A DNA stretch of 64,000 nt from assembly GCF_009451885.1 (NCBI RefSeq), contig NZ_WIAO01000001.1, positions 297,525 through 361,524 of the forward strand, given 5' to 3'. The stretch is from Glycomyces albidus. GTDB taxonomy: Bacteria; Actinomycetota; Actinomycetes; Mycobacteriales; Micromonosporaceae. The notes beneath the pieces are model-generated. The model was not told the origin of the DNA. It did not search any database and was given only the letters and a program-made list of their open reading frames with translations. Of the stretch, positions 35,632 through 44,890 are shown one piece after another. The translations under genes and the position numbers were made by a program. How positions within the stretch are numbered: the first letter of the stretch is position 1; every line of letters starts with the position of its first letter.

Positions 35632-36591
35632 GTGAAGCCGTCGTCTGCTCGTCGCAAATGGACTTCTCTTGCCGTGGTCGGCGGCCTCCTCCTGCCCGCC
35701 GTCGGCTCGGCCCCCGCCTGGGCCCAGCGGGACACCTCGGAGATCACCGACGAGATCGAGGAGACCGACGCCGATCTGACCGCCGCCGTCGAGGAGTACA
35801 ACCGGCTGGCGCAGGAGGCGCAGGACAACCGCGACATGATCGCGCAGACCCAGGAGTCCCTGGACGCGGCCGAGGCCGACCTGGACACCCTGCGCGAACA
35901 GCTGGCCGACTACCTCACCGCGACCCACGTGGACCAGGGCATCGGCGACGCCGCGCTGCTGCTGGACGCCGGATCGCCCGACGCGTTCGTCGAACGGCTC
36001 GACCGGCTCAACTCGGCGAACCTCTACAACTTCGCCCTGCTGGACGAGCTGCGGACCGCCTCGGAGGAGTACGCGGTCCAGCTCGAACTCCTGGGCGACC
36101 TCCAGGCCGACCTCGACGCGCAGGAGGCCGAGCTCGAGCGGCAGCAGGAGGAGCTCAACGCGCGCATGGACGACCTCGAGGAGGAGTGGCAGGCCGCCGC
36201 CGGCGACGCGATCACCGACTACGACCTGCCGTACATGACCGAGGACGAGTACGCGGTCGTCTCCTTCGCGCTCGACCAGGTCGGCAAGCAGTACGTGTGG
36301 GGAACCGCCGGGCCCGACACCTACGACTGCTCGGGCCTGGTCCTGCGCGCGTACGCGCAGATCGGGATCGAACTGCCGCACAACGCCGCCGCCCAGTACA
36401 ACTCGACCGCGAGCATCGGCCGCGACGAACTGCAACCGGGCGACCTGGTGTTCTACAACGACCTCTCCCACATGGGCATGTACATCGGCAACGGCCTGAT
36501 CGTCCACGCCCCGAACTCGCGGTCGGTCGTGAAGGTCGTCGAACTCGACCACGGCAACGTCTGGTACGGCGCCACCACCATCCTCCATTAG
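35632..36591 (+). CDS. Secreted NlpC/P60 peptidoglycan endopeptidase with coiled-coil domain
   Basis: A 319-residue exported cell-wall hydrolase. The signal peptide runs to about residue 31 (...APAWAQ). Residues about 35-190 are a long acidic coiled coil as in RipA/CwlO-type enzymes. The C-terminal NlpC/P60 domain carries the catalytic Cys233 (YDCSGLV), His280 (LSHMGMYIG) and His292 (VHAPNS). It cleaves the peptide stem of peptidoglycan during growth or division. The GTG at 35632 follows CCGAAGGAG. A leader of about 115 nt follows the promoter repeat. Confidence 0.94.
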   Translation: MKPSSARRKWTSLAVVGGLLLPAVGSAPAWAQRDTSEITDEIEETDADLTAAVEEYNRLAQEAQDNRDMIAQTQESLDAAEADLDTLREQLADYLTATHVDQGIGDAALLLDAGSPDAFVERLDRLNSANLYNFALLDELRTASEEYAVQLELLGDLQADLDAQEAELERQQEELNARMDDLEEEWQAAAGDAITDYDLPYMTEDEYAVVSFALDQVGKQYVWGTAGPDTYDCSGLVLRAYAQIGIELPHNAAAQYNSTASIGRDELQPGDLVFYNDLSHMGMYIGNGLIVHAPNSRSVVKVVELDHGNVWYGATTILH

Positions 36592-36690
36592 CGCGCGGCT
36601 CAGGCCGCACGGCGACGCGGCGGCCTGAGCGGCGTTTCGCGCCGGGGAGGTGGGCGGCGGGAGCGGCCACGAGGAGTCGCGGCCACCTGG

Positions 36691-36710
36691 ATACCCCGGC
36701 GGGGTATGCT
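36691..36710 (+). promoter_or_regulatory. CsoR-type palindrome overlapping a -10 box
   Basis: ATACCCC (36691-36697), GGC, GGGGTAT (36701-36707) is a perfect 7-3-7 inverted repeat. Its right end runs into the -10 box TATGCT (36705-36710). The form ATACCC(C)-N-GGGGTAT is known for CsoR/CstR-family sensors. An almost identical site lies before the next MFS gene. Confidence 0.65.
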
Positions 36711-36836
36711 TGGCGCCAAGGGCCGCCGTGTCCTCCGCCGCTCAACCGGATTGCGGCGCCGGGACTGGGATGCGGTCCCGCCGAAGGGATGAGCCTCCGC
36801 TCCCCTCCACCGCAAACCCGGTCCGAAAGGGCTTCC

Positions 36837-38063
36837 ATGCGCGCCTCCCGCACCCCGGTCCTCGCCAAGCTCCTCGTCGCCGGCGCAGGCATCATGAGCC
36901 TCGCCAACTCGGTGACCATCCCGTTCCTCGCGGTCTTCCTGCGCCGCGAACTCGGCCTCGAGCCGGCGGCCGTCGGCCTGGTCATCGGGTCCTCGGTGTT
37001 CTTCTCGATCGCCGCCGGATTCCTCGGCGGCACCCTCTCCGACCACTTCGGACGCGTTCCGGTCCTCCTCGCGGGACTGGCGGGGGTGGTCGTGTCGTTC
37101 GCGGGCTTCGCGCTCGCGGAGCACCTGGCCGCCGTCGTGGCCGCCAACGCCGCACTCGCGCTGTCCAGCAGCGTGTTCGCACCCGTCGGCAAGGCGCTCC
37201 TGGGCGACCTCCTGCCCGAGGACACGCGCGTGCGCTGGTTCTCACACCAGTACCTCGCCACCAACGCCGGGTACGCGATCGGCCCGCTCCTCGGCGTCGC
37301 GCTCGGGCTCTCCGGCGCCCGCCCCGCCTTCGCGGCGGCCGCGGTCGTCTACGGCCTCTACCTCGGCGCGCTCGCCGTCGCGGTCCGCGTCGCCCCTGCG
37401 GTGCCCGTCCCCCGAGCGGCGGCCGAAGGCCCGCGCGCGGGCGAGCGGTTCCTCGGGAGCCTGCGGGCCGTCGCCACCGACGCGCGGCTGCTGACGCTCC
37501 TGCTCGCCGGGCTGCTCCTCGAATCGGTGCAGCTGCGCATCTCCGCGCTCCTCGCCCAGGACCTCGACCTCGGCTTCGCGAACGGCGCCCGGATCCTCGC
37601 GGCGGTCATGACCGCCAACGCGGTCACCGTCGTCGCCTTCCAGCTGCTCGCCGCCAGGTACGTGCTGCGCCTCCGACCCGTCACCGCCATCACCGTCGGC
37701 GGACTGCTCCTGTTCGCGGGCATGGCGGGTTTCGCGTTCTCGGTCTCGTTGTGGCACTTCGTGGCCGCCATGGTCGTCTTCAGCTTCGGCGAAGTGTTCA
37801 TCGTCCCCTCCGAGTTCGCCCTCATCGACCGCATCGCCCCGCCCGCCGACCGCGGCGCGTACTTCGGCGCGCAGTCCTTCACCCAGCTCGGCGGCTTCGC
37901 CGGGCCCTTCCTCGGCAGCCTGCTCCTTGCGGGCTGGGGCGGCACGGTCATGTACCTCGGCATCGGATCCCTCGCCCTCGCCGCAGTGGCCGTCTACCTC
38001 GTCCTCGGCCGCCGCATTCCGGGGCTTCGCCGCCGGACCGAGGCCGCCAGCGGAATCCATTGA
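36837..38063 (+). CDS. MFS transporter
   Basis: A 408-residue, 12-helix major facilitator with motif A GGTLSDHFGRVP between helices 2 and 3 (about residues 62-73). It resembles the MdtH/YdeE-like multidrug exporters. The ATG at 36837 follows CCGAAAGGGC; an in-frame ATG at 36789 is less likely. Its promoter carries a CsoR-type palindrome, so transport of metal- or sulfur-linked compounds is possible; the substrate is not evident. Confidence 0.9.
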   Translation: MRASRTPVLAKLLVAGAGIMSLANSVTIPFLAVFLRRELGLEPAAVGLVIGSSVFFSIAAGFLGGTLSDHFGRVPVLLAGLAGVVVSFAGFALAEHLAAVVAANAALALSSSVFAPVGKALLGDLLPEDTRVRWFSHQYLATNAGYAIGPLLGVALGLSGARPAFAAAAVVYGLYLGALAVAVRVAPAVPVPRAAAEGPRAGERFLGSLRAVATDARLLTLLLAGLLLESVQLRISALLAQDLDLGFANGARILAAVMTANAVTVVAFQLLAARYVLRLRPVTAITVGGLLLFAGMAGFAFSVSLWHFVAAMVVFSFGEVFIVPSEFALIDRIAPPADRGAYFGAQSFTQLGGFAGPFLGSLLLAGWGGTVMYLGIGSLALAAVAVYLVLGRRIPGLRRRTEAASGIH

Positions 38064-38194
38064 GGACCGACGCGGGTCGGTAGGGCAGAACGAGCGGCCC
38101 GACCGCCGTCCGGTCCACCGGCCGCGCCGCCGACGCGCCGGACGCGGGATCGGCGGCGGGCCCGGTTGCAGCGATCCGCATCACTGCAGTTGAT

Positions 38195-38214
38195 ATACCC
38201 CCCAGGGGTATGTT
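38195..38214 (+). promoter_or_regulatory. CsoR-type palindrome overlapping a -10 box (second copy)
   Basis: ATACCCC (38195-38201), CCA, GGGGTAT (38205-38211) has the same 7-3-7 geometry as the site at 36691 and likewise merges with a -10 box (TATGTT, 38209-38214). Confidence 0.65.
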
Positions 38215-38284
38215 AGAACTACATCCACGCGGATCGCCGGCCCTCGGAGATCCTCAGCGACAAACGGAGTACTGCCTCCCTGGC

Positions 38285-38301
38285 ATACCCCCTACCGGTA
38301 T
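38285..38301 (+). promoter_or_regulatory. Degenerate third copy of the CsoR-type palindrome
   Basis: ATACCCC-CTA-CCGGTAT keeps the geometry with two mismatches in the right arm. It lies between the promoter and the ribosome site of the MFS gene starting at 38313. Confidence 0.45.
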
Positions 38302-38312
38302 AGGAGACGGAC

Positions 38313-39731
38313 ATGTCGTCCACATCGACACCCCCGGCCTCACGGCGCTGGATCGCCCTCGCGCTCATCGCCCTGGCCCAGTTCACGGTCATCATGGACA
38401 CCTCGATCATCGGCGTCGCACTGCCGAAGATGCAGGAGGACCTCGGCTTCACGCAGGAGAGCCTCTCGTGGGTCTTCAACGCCTACGTCGTGGTCTTCGG
38501 CGGCCTGCTCCTCTTGGGCGGCAGGCTCTCCGACCTCCTCGGCGCCCGCCGCATGTTCAGCCTCGGCTGGCTGATCCTGGGCGCCGGATCGCTCGTCGCC
38601 GGCCTGGCCCAGAACGCGGCGACCGAGCTGGCCGGGCGCGGCGTCCAGGGCGTCGGCGCCGCGCTCATCGCGCCTTCGGCGCTGACACTGCTCATGATGC
38701 TGTTCGGCGCCGACCCGAAGGAACTGACCAAGGCGTTCGCCTTCTACGGCGCCGCGGCGCCCGCAGGCGGCACCGCCGGGGTCTTCCTCGGCGGACTCAT
38801 CACCGAGTACGCCTCCTGGCCGTGGGTCTTCTACATCAACATCCCCGTCGCGGTCTTCGCCATCGCCGCCGCCCCCGCGCTCCTGCCCGGCGGCACCGCC
38901 CAACGGGGTTCGCTCGACGTCCTCGGCGCTCTGACGGCGACGCTCGGCCTGGCCGCCGCCGTCTTCGCCATCGTCCGCGCACCCGAAGTCGGCTGGGCCG
39001 AACCCGCCGTCTGGGGCACCCTCCTGATCGCCGCGGCACTGCTCGCCGCCTTCGTCGCGCTGCAGGCGAGGCGCCGCAGCCCTCTGGTGCCGCTCGCGAT
39101 CTTCCGCGCCCCGAACCTCGGCGCCGCCAACCTGGCCCAGATCCTGCTCGGGGCGGCCTGGATCCCGATGTGGTTCTTCCTGAACCTCTACCTCCAGCAG
39201 GTCCTCGGGTTCTCGGCGTTCCCCTCGGGCGCGGCACTGCTGCCGATGACCGTGCTCATCATGATCGGCATGGTCGCGATCGCGCCGCGGCTCATGGCCC
39301 GGTTCGGCTCCAAGGCCATGATCGTCACCGGCCTGGCGCTGCTCGCGGGAGGACTGCTGTGGCTCTCGTTCATCCGTCCTGAAGGAACGTTCGCCGTCGA
39401 CGTGCTGCCCGCCTCGCTCCTCGCGGCGCTCGGCATGGCCCTGGCGTTCATCCCCTCGCTCCAGATGGCGATCTCCAGTGCCCGTCCTGAGGAAGGCGGC
39501 CTCGCCTCCGGCATCGTCAACACCGGCTACCAGATCGGCTCGGCCCTCGGGCTGGCCGTCGTCACCGCGCTCGCCGTCGCCGACGGCGCCGGCGAGGTCG
39601 GGAACCCGGCCGCCCTCACCGACGGGTTCTCCACCGCGTTCATCGCAGCGGCCGTCATCGCGCTGGCAGCGGCCGTCCTCGCCGCGGTGACCGTGCGGCG
39701 GACGAAGGCCGAGGTGACCACTGCGGCCTGA
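38313..39731 (+). CDS. MFS exporter, DHA2 (14-helix) family
   Basis: A 472-residue transporter with about 14 helices. Helix 1 motif VIMDTSIIGVALPKMQ, motif A GGRLSDLLGARRM and the central helices match EmrB/QacA-type exporters. ATAGGAGACGGAC precedes the ATG. The control region carries one perfect and one degenerate CsoR-type site, shared in form with the MFS gene upstream, so the two genes probably answer one regulator encoded elsewhere. Confidence 0.92.
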   Translation: MSSTSTPPASRRWIALALIALAQFTVIMDTSIIGVALPKMQEDLGFTQESLSWVFNAYVVVFGGLLLLGGRLSDLLGARRMFSLGWLILGAGSLVAGLAQNAATELAGRGVQGVGAALIAPSALTLLMMLFGADPKELTKAFAFYGAAAPAGGTAGVFLGGLITEYASWPWVFYINIPVAVFAIAAAPALLPGGTAQRGSLDVLGALTATLGLAAAVFAIVRAPEVGWAEPAVWGTLLIAAALLAAFVALQARRRSPLVPLAIFRAPNLGAANLAQILLGAAWIPMWFFLNLYLQQVLGFSAFPSGAALLPMTVLIMIGMVAIAPRLMARFGSKAMIVTGLALLAGGLLWLSFIRPEGTFAVDVLPASLLAALGMALAFIPSLQMAISSARPEEGGLASGIVNTGYQIGSALGLAVVTALAVADGAGEVGNPAALTDGFSTAFIAAAVIALAAAVLAAVTVRRTKAEVTTAA

Positions 39732-39754
39732 GACGAGACCGAAACAGGGGCACA

Positions 39755-39784
39755 GGGCCGGGCGGCGCACGCGTCGCCCGGCCC
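39755..39784 (+). terminator. Transcription terminator hairpin
   Basis: GGGCCGGGCG (39755-39764) and CGCCCGGCCC (39775-39784) form a perfect 10-bp stem 24 nt after the MFS stop codon. Confidence 0.65.
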
Positions 39785-39855
39785 CGGTGCTGTCGGTCGC
39801 TGCGGACGGTCCCCGGGACGCGAGCGATAGGGTTCATGCCGAAAGGGAGGTCCCG

Positions 39856-40212
39856 ATGCCCCGACTCGGCGAGCTGGAAGCCGCGATCATGGCGGTCCTG
39901 TGGTCCGTGCCCGACCCGGCCACGGTCCGCGACGTGCTCGGCGCGCTCGAACGGGATCCGCAGCCGGCCTACACCACCGTCATGACAGTCCTGGACAACC
40001 TGCACCGCAAGGGCATCGTCACCCGCGAACGCGTCGGCCGGGCCTGGGCCTACCGGCCCGCGCAGTCCCGCGAGGAATTCGACGCCGACGCCATGGCCGC
40101 CGTCCTCGAATCCTCCTCGGACCGCAGCGCCACCCTGCTGCGCTTCATCGGCAGGATCAGCCCGGACGAGCTGGCACGCCTGCGCGAGATCCTCGCAGAG
40201 GAGAAACGATGA
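39856..40212 (+). CDS. BlaI/MecI-family transcriptional repressor
   Basis: A 118-residue winged-helix protein of the penicillinase repressor family: LGELEAAIMAVLW at the start and the recognition region PAYTTVMTVLDNLHRKGIVTRERVGRAWAY. GGGAGG lies 8 nt before the ATG. It overlaps the M56 peptidase gene by ATGA, the standard BlaI-BlaR1-like pairing in actinobacteria. The family binds TACTA/TAGTA-type palindromes. Confidence 0.93.
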   Translation: MPRLGELEAAIMAVLWSVPDPATVRDVLGALERDPQPAYTTVMTVLDNLHRKGIVTRERVGRAWAYRPAQSREEFDADAMAAVLESSSDRSATLLRFIGRISPDELARLREILAEEKR

Positions 40213-41147
40213 CCGCCGCGCTGATCCTGCTCGCCTACGCGGCCCTGCTCGGCCTCATCGGCCCGCGGCTCATGGACCGATTCCGATGGGACACGGCGTC
40301 GCCGCGCCTGGCCATCACCACCTGGTTCGCACTGGCCGTGTCCTTCACGTCGGCACTGGTCCTCGCCGGGGCGGCGATCGTCCTGCCGGCCCGAGGCCAC
40401 AGCGGCGCGGCCGCCGGTCTCGTCCACGACTGCGTCGCCGCACTCCACGAACTGCACGGGGCGACGGGCGGCTCGATCGTCGCGGTCATCGCCGCCGCTT
40501 TGATCTGGGCGGTGCCGATCGGGGTGCTGGTCGCCGCCGTCTCGGTCGCGCGGTCGACGGCCGCCGAGCGGTCCCGGTTGCGGCGCGCCCTCGCGAACGC
40601 CCCGCGCGACCCGCACCTCGGGGCGGCGGTCGTCTCGAGCGCCCGCCCGGCCGCCTACTGCATCCCCGGCAAGGGCGGATTGATCGCCGTGACCTCGGGG
40701 GCACTGGCACTGCTCGACCGTTCCGAGCTCGCCGCCGTCCTCGCGCACGAACGTGCGCACCTCGCCGGCCGCCACCACCTGCTCATCGCCTTGGCGCAGA
40801 CCGGCAAACGCGCATTCGGGGCCCTGCCGCTGTTCGCGCGCCTACCCGAGCGGATCGGGCACCTCGTCGAACTCGCCGCCGACGACGCGGCCGCACGGAG
40901 TTCGACCCGGAGCACCCTCGCCCGCAGCCTGCTCAGCGTCGCCGCGGCCCAGGCGCCGGCAGAGGCGCTGTCCGCCGCAGGCGGCGACACCGTCGCCCGC
41001 ATCGAACGACTGCTCGACGCATCCCCGGGCCGCGGACGGACGGGCATCGGTACGATCCTCGGCGGCCATGCCGCAGTGGCCGCGCCGGTCCTGATCCTCG
41101 CCGTCCCGATCCTCACCGCTGTCAGCTTCGCCTGCTGCCAGGTGTGA
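40209..41147 (+). CDS. M56-family (BlaR1-like) membrane metalloprotease
   Basis: A 312-residue membrane protein with three N-terminal helices and the zinc motif HERAH at residues 180-184 (VLAHERAHLAGRHH), plus a last C-terminal helix. It is shorter than true BlaR1: there is no extracellular penicillin-binding sensor domain. In this family the protease cleaves the paired BlaI-like repressor upon a signal. The overlap with blaI-like gene supports that pairing; the signal is unknown. Confidence 0.9.
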   Translation: MTAALILLAYAALLGLIGPRLMDRFRWDTASPRLAITTWFALAVSFTSALVLAGAAIVLPARGHSGAAAGLVHDCVAALHELHGATGGSIVAVIAAALIWAVPIGVLVAAVSVARSTAAERSRLRRALANAPRDPHLGAAVVSSARPAAYCIPGKGGLIAVTSGALALLDRSELAAVLAHERAHLAGRHHLLIALAQTGKRAFGALPLFARLPERIGHLVELAADDAAARSSTRSTLARSLLSVAAAQAPAEALSAAGGDTVARIERLLDASPGRGRTGIGTILGGHAAVAAPVLILAVPILTAVSFACCQV

Positions 41148-41152
41148 ACAGG

Positions 41153-42001
41153 TCACCGACCGCCCTGGGAACAGGCCCGATCGCCGGGCGCACGCGCGGG
41201 TCGCTCCAGGTCCGCCACGACCCCGAAGTGGTCGCTGATCCAGACGCCGTCACGGGGAGCGTCGAAGACGAGGCGGCAGTCGACCACCTCGAGTGCGGGA
41301 CCGTGCGCACCGCAGCGCACCAGCACCTGGTCGATGCGCCGTCCCCGCTCAAGCGGCATCTCGCCGGCGCGGACCAGCGGGTTGGCCGGGCTGAAGGTGA
41401 ACCCCGGCTCGCCCGGGTGCACGGCGTCCCAGGCGCTCTCGTAGCGCACGCTCACCCCGTCGAGCGATTGGAGGCCGGTCCAGAACCGCAGGCTCGCGGC
41501 GTCGGGTGCGGCGTCGAAATCGCCGAGCACGACCACCGGCACCTCGCCCAGGCCGCGCGTGACCTCGTCGATGAAGCCGGACGCCGCGACGGCCTGCCGT
41601 TCGCGCTCGCGCTCGCGGTCGAGCTGCCAGCTCGGCTTGTGATGCACCACCACGACCCGCCCGAGCGGCGGCGGAGCGATCACCTCCACCGCGACGGCAC
41701 CGGCCCACGAGAGCCCGCCTGGGGCGCAGAGCGCTGCGAACGAGGTCGAACCGAGCGGCCTGACGGGCCAGCGGCTCGCCAGGCACGCCCCCACGCCGTC
41801 CGCCGAGAATCCGAGGTGGTCCACGATGGAGTAATCCACGCCGAGCAGCTCGCGGGCCTGATCGCGGCCCGCGGATCTGGTCACCTCCTGCAAGGCCACC
41901 ACATCGGCGCCCAGACCGGGCAGGTCGGCCGCGAGCGCCGCATGCCGCTCCTCGCCGCCCGCGTGCTCGAGCGCCAGGACGTTCAGTGTCAATACCCGCA
42001 C
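41153..42001 (-). CDS. Endonuclease/exonuclease/phosphatase-family protein
   Basis: A 282-residue protein of the EEP fold. Metal- and catalytic-site motifs are visible: LTLNVLAL at the start, VVALQEVTRS with the metal Glu, VVLGDFDAAP with the Asp-Asn-like pair (here Asp), and WISDHFGV with the C-terminal Asp-His. Members hydrolyse phosphodiesters in DNA, inositol phosphates or lipids. GGGAGGGTCCGCG before the GTG at 42001 decides that start over an upstream ATG without a ribosome site. The stop is 5 nt from the M56 gene (convergent). Confidence 0.87.
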   Translation of the reverse strand: MRVLTLNVLALEHAGGEERHAALAADLPGLGADVVALQEVTRSAGRDQARELLGVDYSIVDHLGFSADGVGACLASRWPVRPLGSTSFAALCAPGGLSWAGAVAVEVIAPPPLGRVVVVHHKPSWQLDRERERERQAVAASGFIDEVTRGLGEVPVVVLGDFDAAPDAASLRFWTGLQSLDGVSVRYESAWDAVHPGEPGFTFSPANPLVRAGEMPLERGRRIDQVLVRCGAHGPALEVVDCRLVFDAPRDGVWISDHFGVVADLERPARAPGDRACSQGGR

Positions 42002-42087
42002 CGCGGACCCTCCCAGCTTCGATGACGGCCGAGTGCCCAGGGCCTCCACCCCGTAATCAACCGCCATGTGATCCGAATTTCACCCCA

Positions 42088-42116
42088 TTGCCCTGAAAAA
42101 TTGAAAAACGTAGCGT
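42088..42116 (+). promoter_or_regulatory. Promoter TTGCCC-N17-TAGCGT
   Basis: TTGCCC (42088-42093) and TAGCGT (42111-42116) are 17 nt apart in an AT-rich spacer with two GAAAAA runs. The start of transcription would be about 28 nt before the CGGAGG ribosome site of the gene at 42152. Confidence 0.55.
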
Positions 42117-42151
42117 CGGCAGAACCGTTCCCATCCCTCACGGAGGCATCG

Positions 42152-43075
42152 ATGTTCCTGCCCTACACCGGCTCCGGCTCGTACTGCTACGCCAATTCGC
42201 TCTCTATGGCGCTCGGTCCCGCCTCGCCGGGGCCGGGCGTCATCGAGGTTCTCACCGGCTCGCCGTTCGGGATGCAGCTCTTCGACGGCACGACCCCGTT
42301 CTTCGACCCGGCCGGATGGGACGGCGACATCGCGCTCGACACCGCCTGCGCCGCCCTCGGCTTCGAGTGCGTCCGCGAGGCGGGCGGGACGCCGGAGGCG
42401 GCCGCGGCGCGACTGCGGACCGCCGGACCGGCCGATCCGCTCCTCGTGGGGCCGGTCGAGATGGGCCTGCTGACCCACGCTCCCGGACGCGGGACGCCCT
42501 GGGAGGCCGACCACTACGTGGTGGTGCTCGCGGTGGAAGGCGACCTGGTCCGGTTCCACGACCCGGCCGGGTATCCCTTCGCGACGCTGCCGGTCGAGCA
42601 GTTCACGGCCGCGTGGCGGACCGAGACGCTCCTGTACGGGCAGTCGTACACCTCGCGCCGCGGCTTCCGCCGGAACCGCGACGTGAGTGCGCTCGACGCG
42701 ATCCGGTCGAGCATCCCGACCTGGGCCGCATGGCTGCGCGGCGAGCACGGGTTCCCGGTCTCGGCAGGGACCCTTGCGAACCGGGCCGCGGCCGAGCGGT
42801 TGGCGGACATGGTCGAGGACGGACTCACCGGCAAGGTCAGGGATCACCTGCTGCACTTCGCGATCCAGGTGGGCGCGCGGCGCCTCGGCGACGCGGGCGC
42901 CTGCCTGGCGGACGCGGGCGCCGGCGAGGCCGCGGCGATCGCCGTCGGACAGGCCCGGCTGGTCGGTGGACTCCAGTTCGACCTCACGGCCGGCCGCACC
43001 GACGCGGCCGCGAAGGCCCTGCGCGAACTCGGCGGAACCTACGAGGCGCTGGCCGAGTCGCTCGAGCGGGTCTAG
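42152..43075 (+). CDS. Papain-fold-like protein resembling BtrH N-terminal/C39-type domains
   Basis: A 307-residue cytoplasmic protein. The first half has the pattern of a cysteine-peptidase or acyltransferase-like fold: Cys12 in GSYCYANSLSMAL, His in WEADHYVVVLAVEGDLVRFHDPAG near residues 127-148, and the HDP Asp. This matches the N-terminal domain family named after butirosin protein BtrH and bacteriocin C39 peptidases. The second half is a helical domain with no family I recognise. CGGAGGCATCG precedes the ATG. Whether it is an enzyme is uncertain. Confidence 0.75.
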   Translation: MFLPYTGSGSYCYANSLSMALGPASPGPGVIEVLTGSPFGMQLFDGTTPFFDPAGWDGDIALDTACAALGFECVREAGGTPEAAAARLRTAGPADPLLVGPVEMGLLTHAPGRGTPWEADHYVVVLAVEGDLVRFHDPAGYPFATLPVEQFTAAWRTETLLYGQSYTSRRGFRRNRDVSALDAIRSSIPTWAAWLRGEHGFPVSAGTLANRAAAERLADMVEDGLTGKVRDHLLHFAIQVGARRLGDAGACLADAGAGEAAAIAVGQARLVGGLQFDLTAGRTDAAAKALRELGGTYEALAESLERV

Positions 43076-43194
43076 CGGCCCGAACCTGATCGGACTCCGG
43101 TGTGTCTCGCGGCCTCGCGTCCGGTTCTCGCGCAATGCAGGCGCTCGAATCCTGGCGGGCTCCTCATCGGAAGCCGGTGTCCTTCGACGACGAG

Positions 43195-43234
43195 CCGGGC
43201 CGGGGCGCCGAGCCATTCCGGCGCCCCGGCCCGG
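43195..43234. terminator. Bidirectional terminator hairpin
   Basis: CCGGGCCGGGGCGCCG (43195-43210) pairs perfectly with CGGCGCCCCGGCCCGG (43219-43234) around an 8-nt loop, a 16-bp stem between two convergent genes. Confidence 0.75.
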
Positions 43235-43262
43235 TCGTCCCCAGTCGGCTGCGATCCGGTCC

Positions 43263-44735
<1,473 letters not shown>

Positions 44736-44854
44736 CGCAAGTCTGAGCGGTCTCTGGAGCCGGATCGGGCTCGCGGTGTCCCGTCGACACTCCATCGACC
44801 CATTTCGGTCGCGGTGTGCGCGGGAATGGATGACAGCCGGCCCGCAGCCATCCA

Positions 44855-44867
44855 TGTATCGCTACAA
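44855..44867 (-). repeat. Second copy of TTGTAGCGATACA
   Basis: The minus strand reads TTGTAGCGATACA here, identical in 13 of 14 positions to the palindrome at 44691-44704. The two copies are about 164 bp apart, a spacing compatible with DNA looping or two binding sites of one regulator. Confidence 0.6.
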
Positions 44868-44890
44868 CTCGGTTCCGCCGTCGCCCGGGC

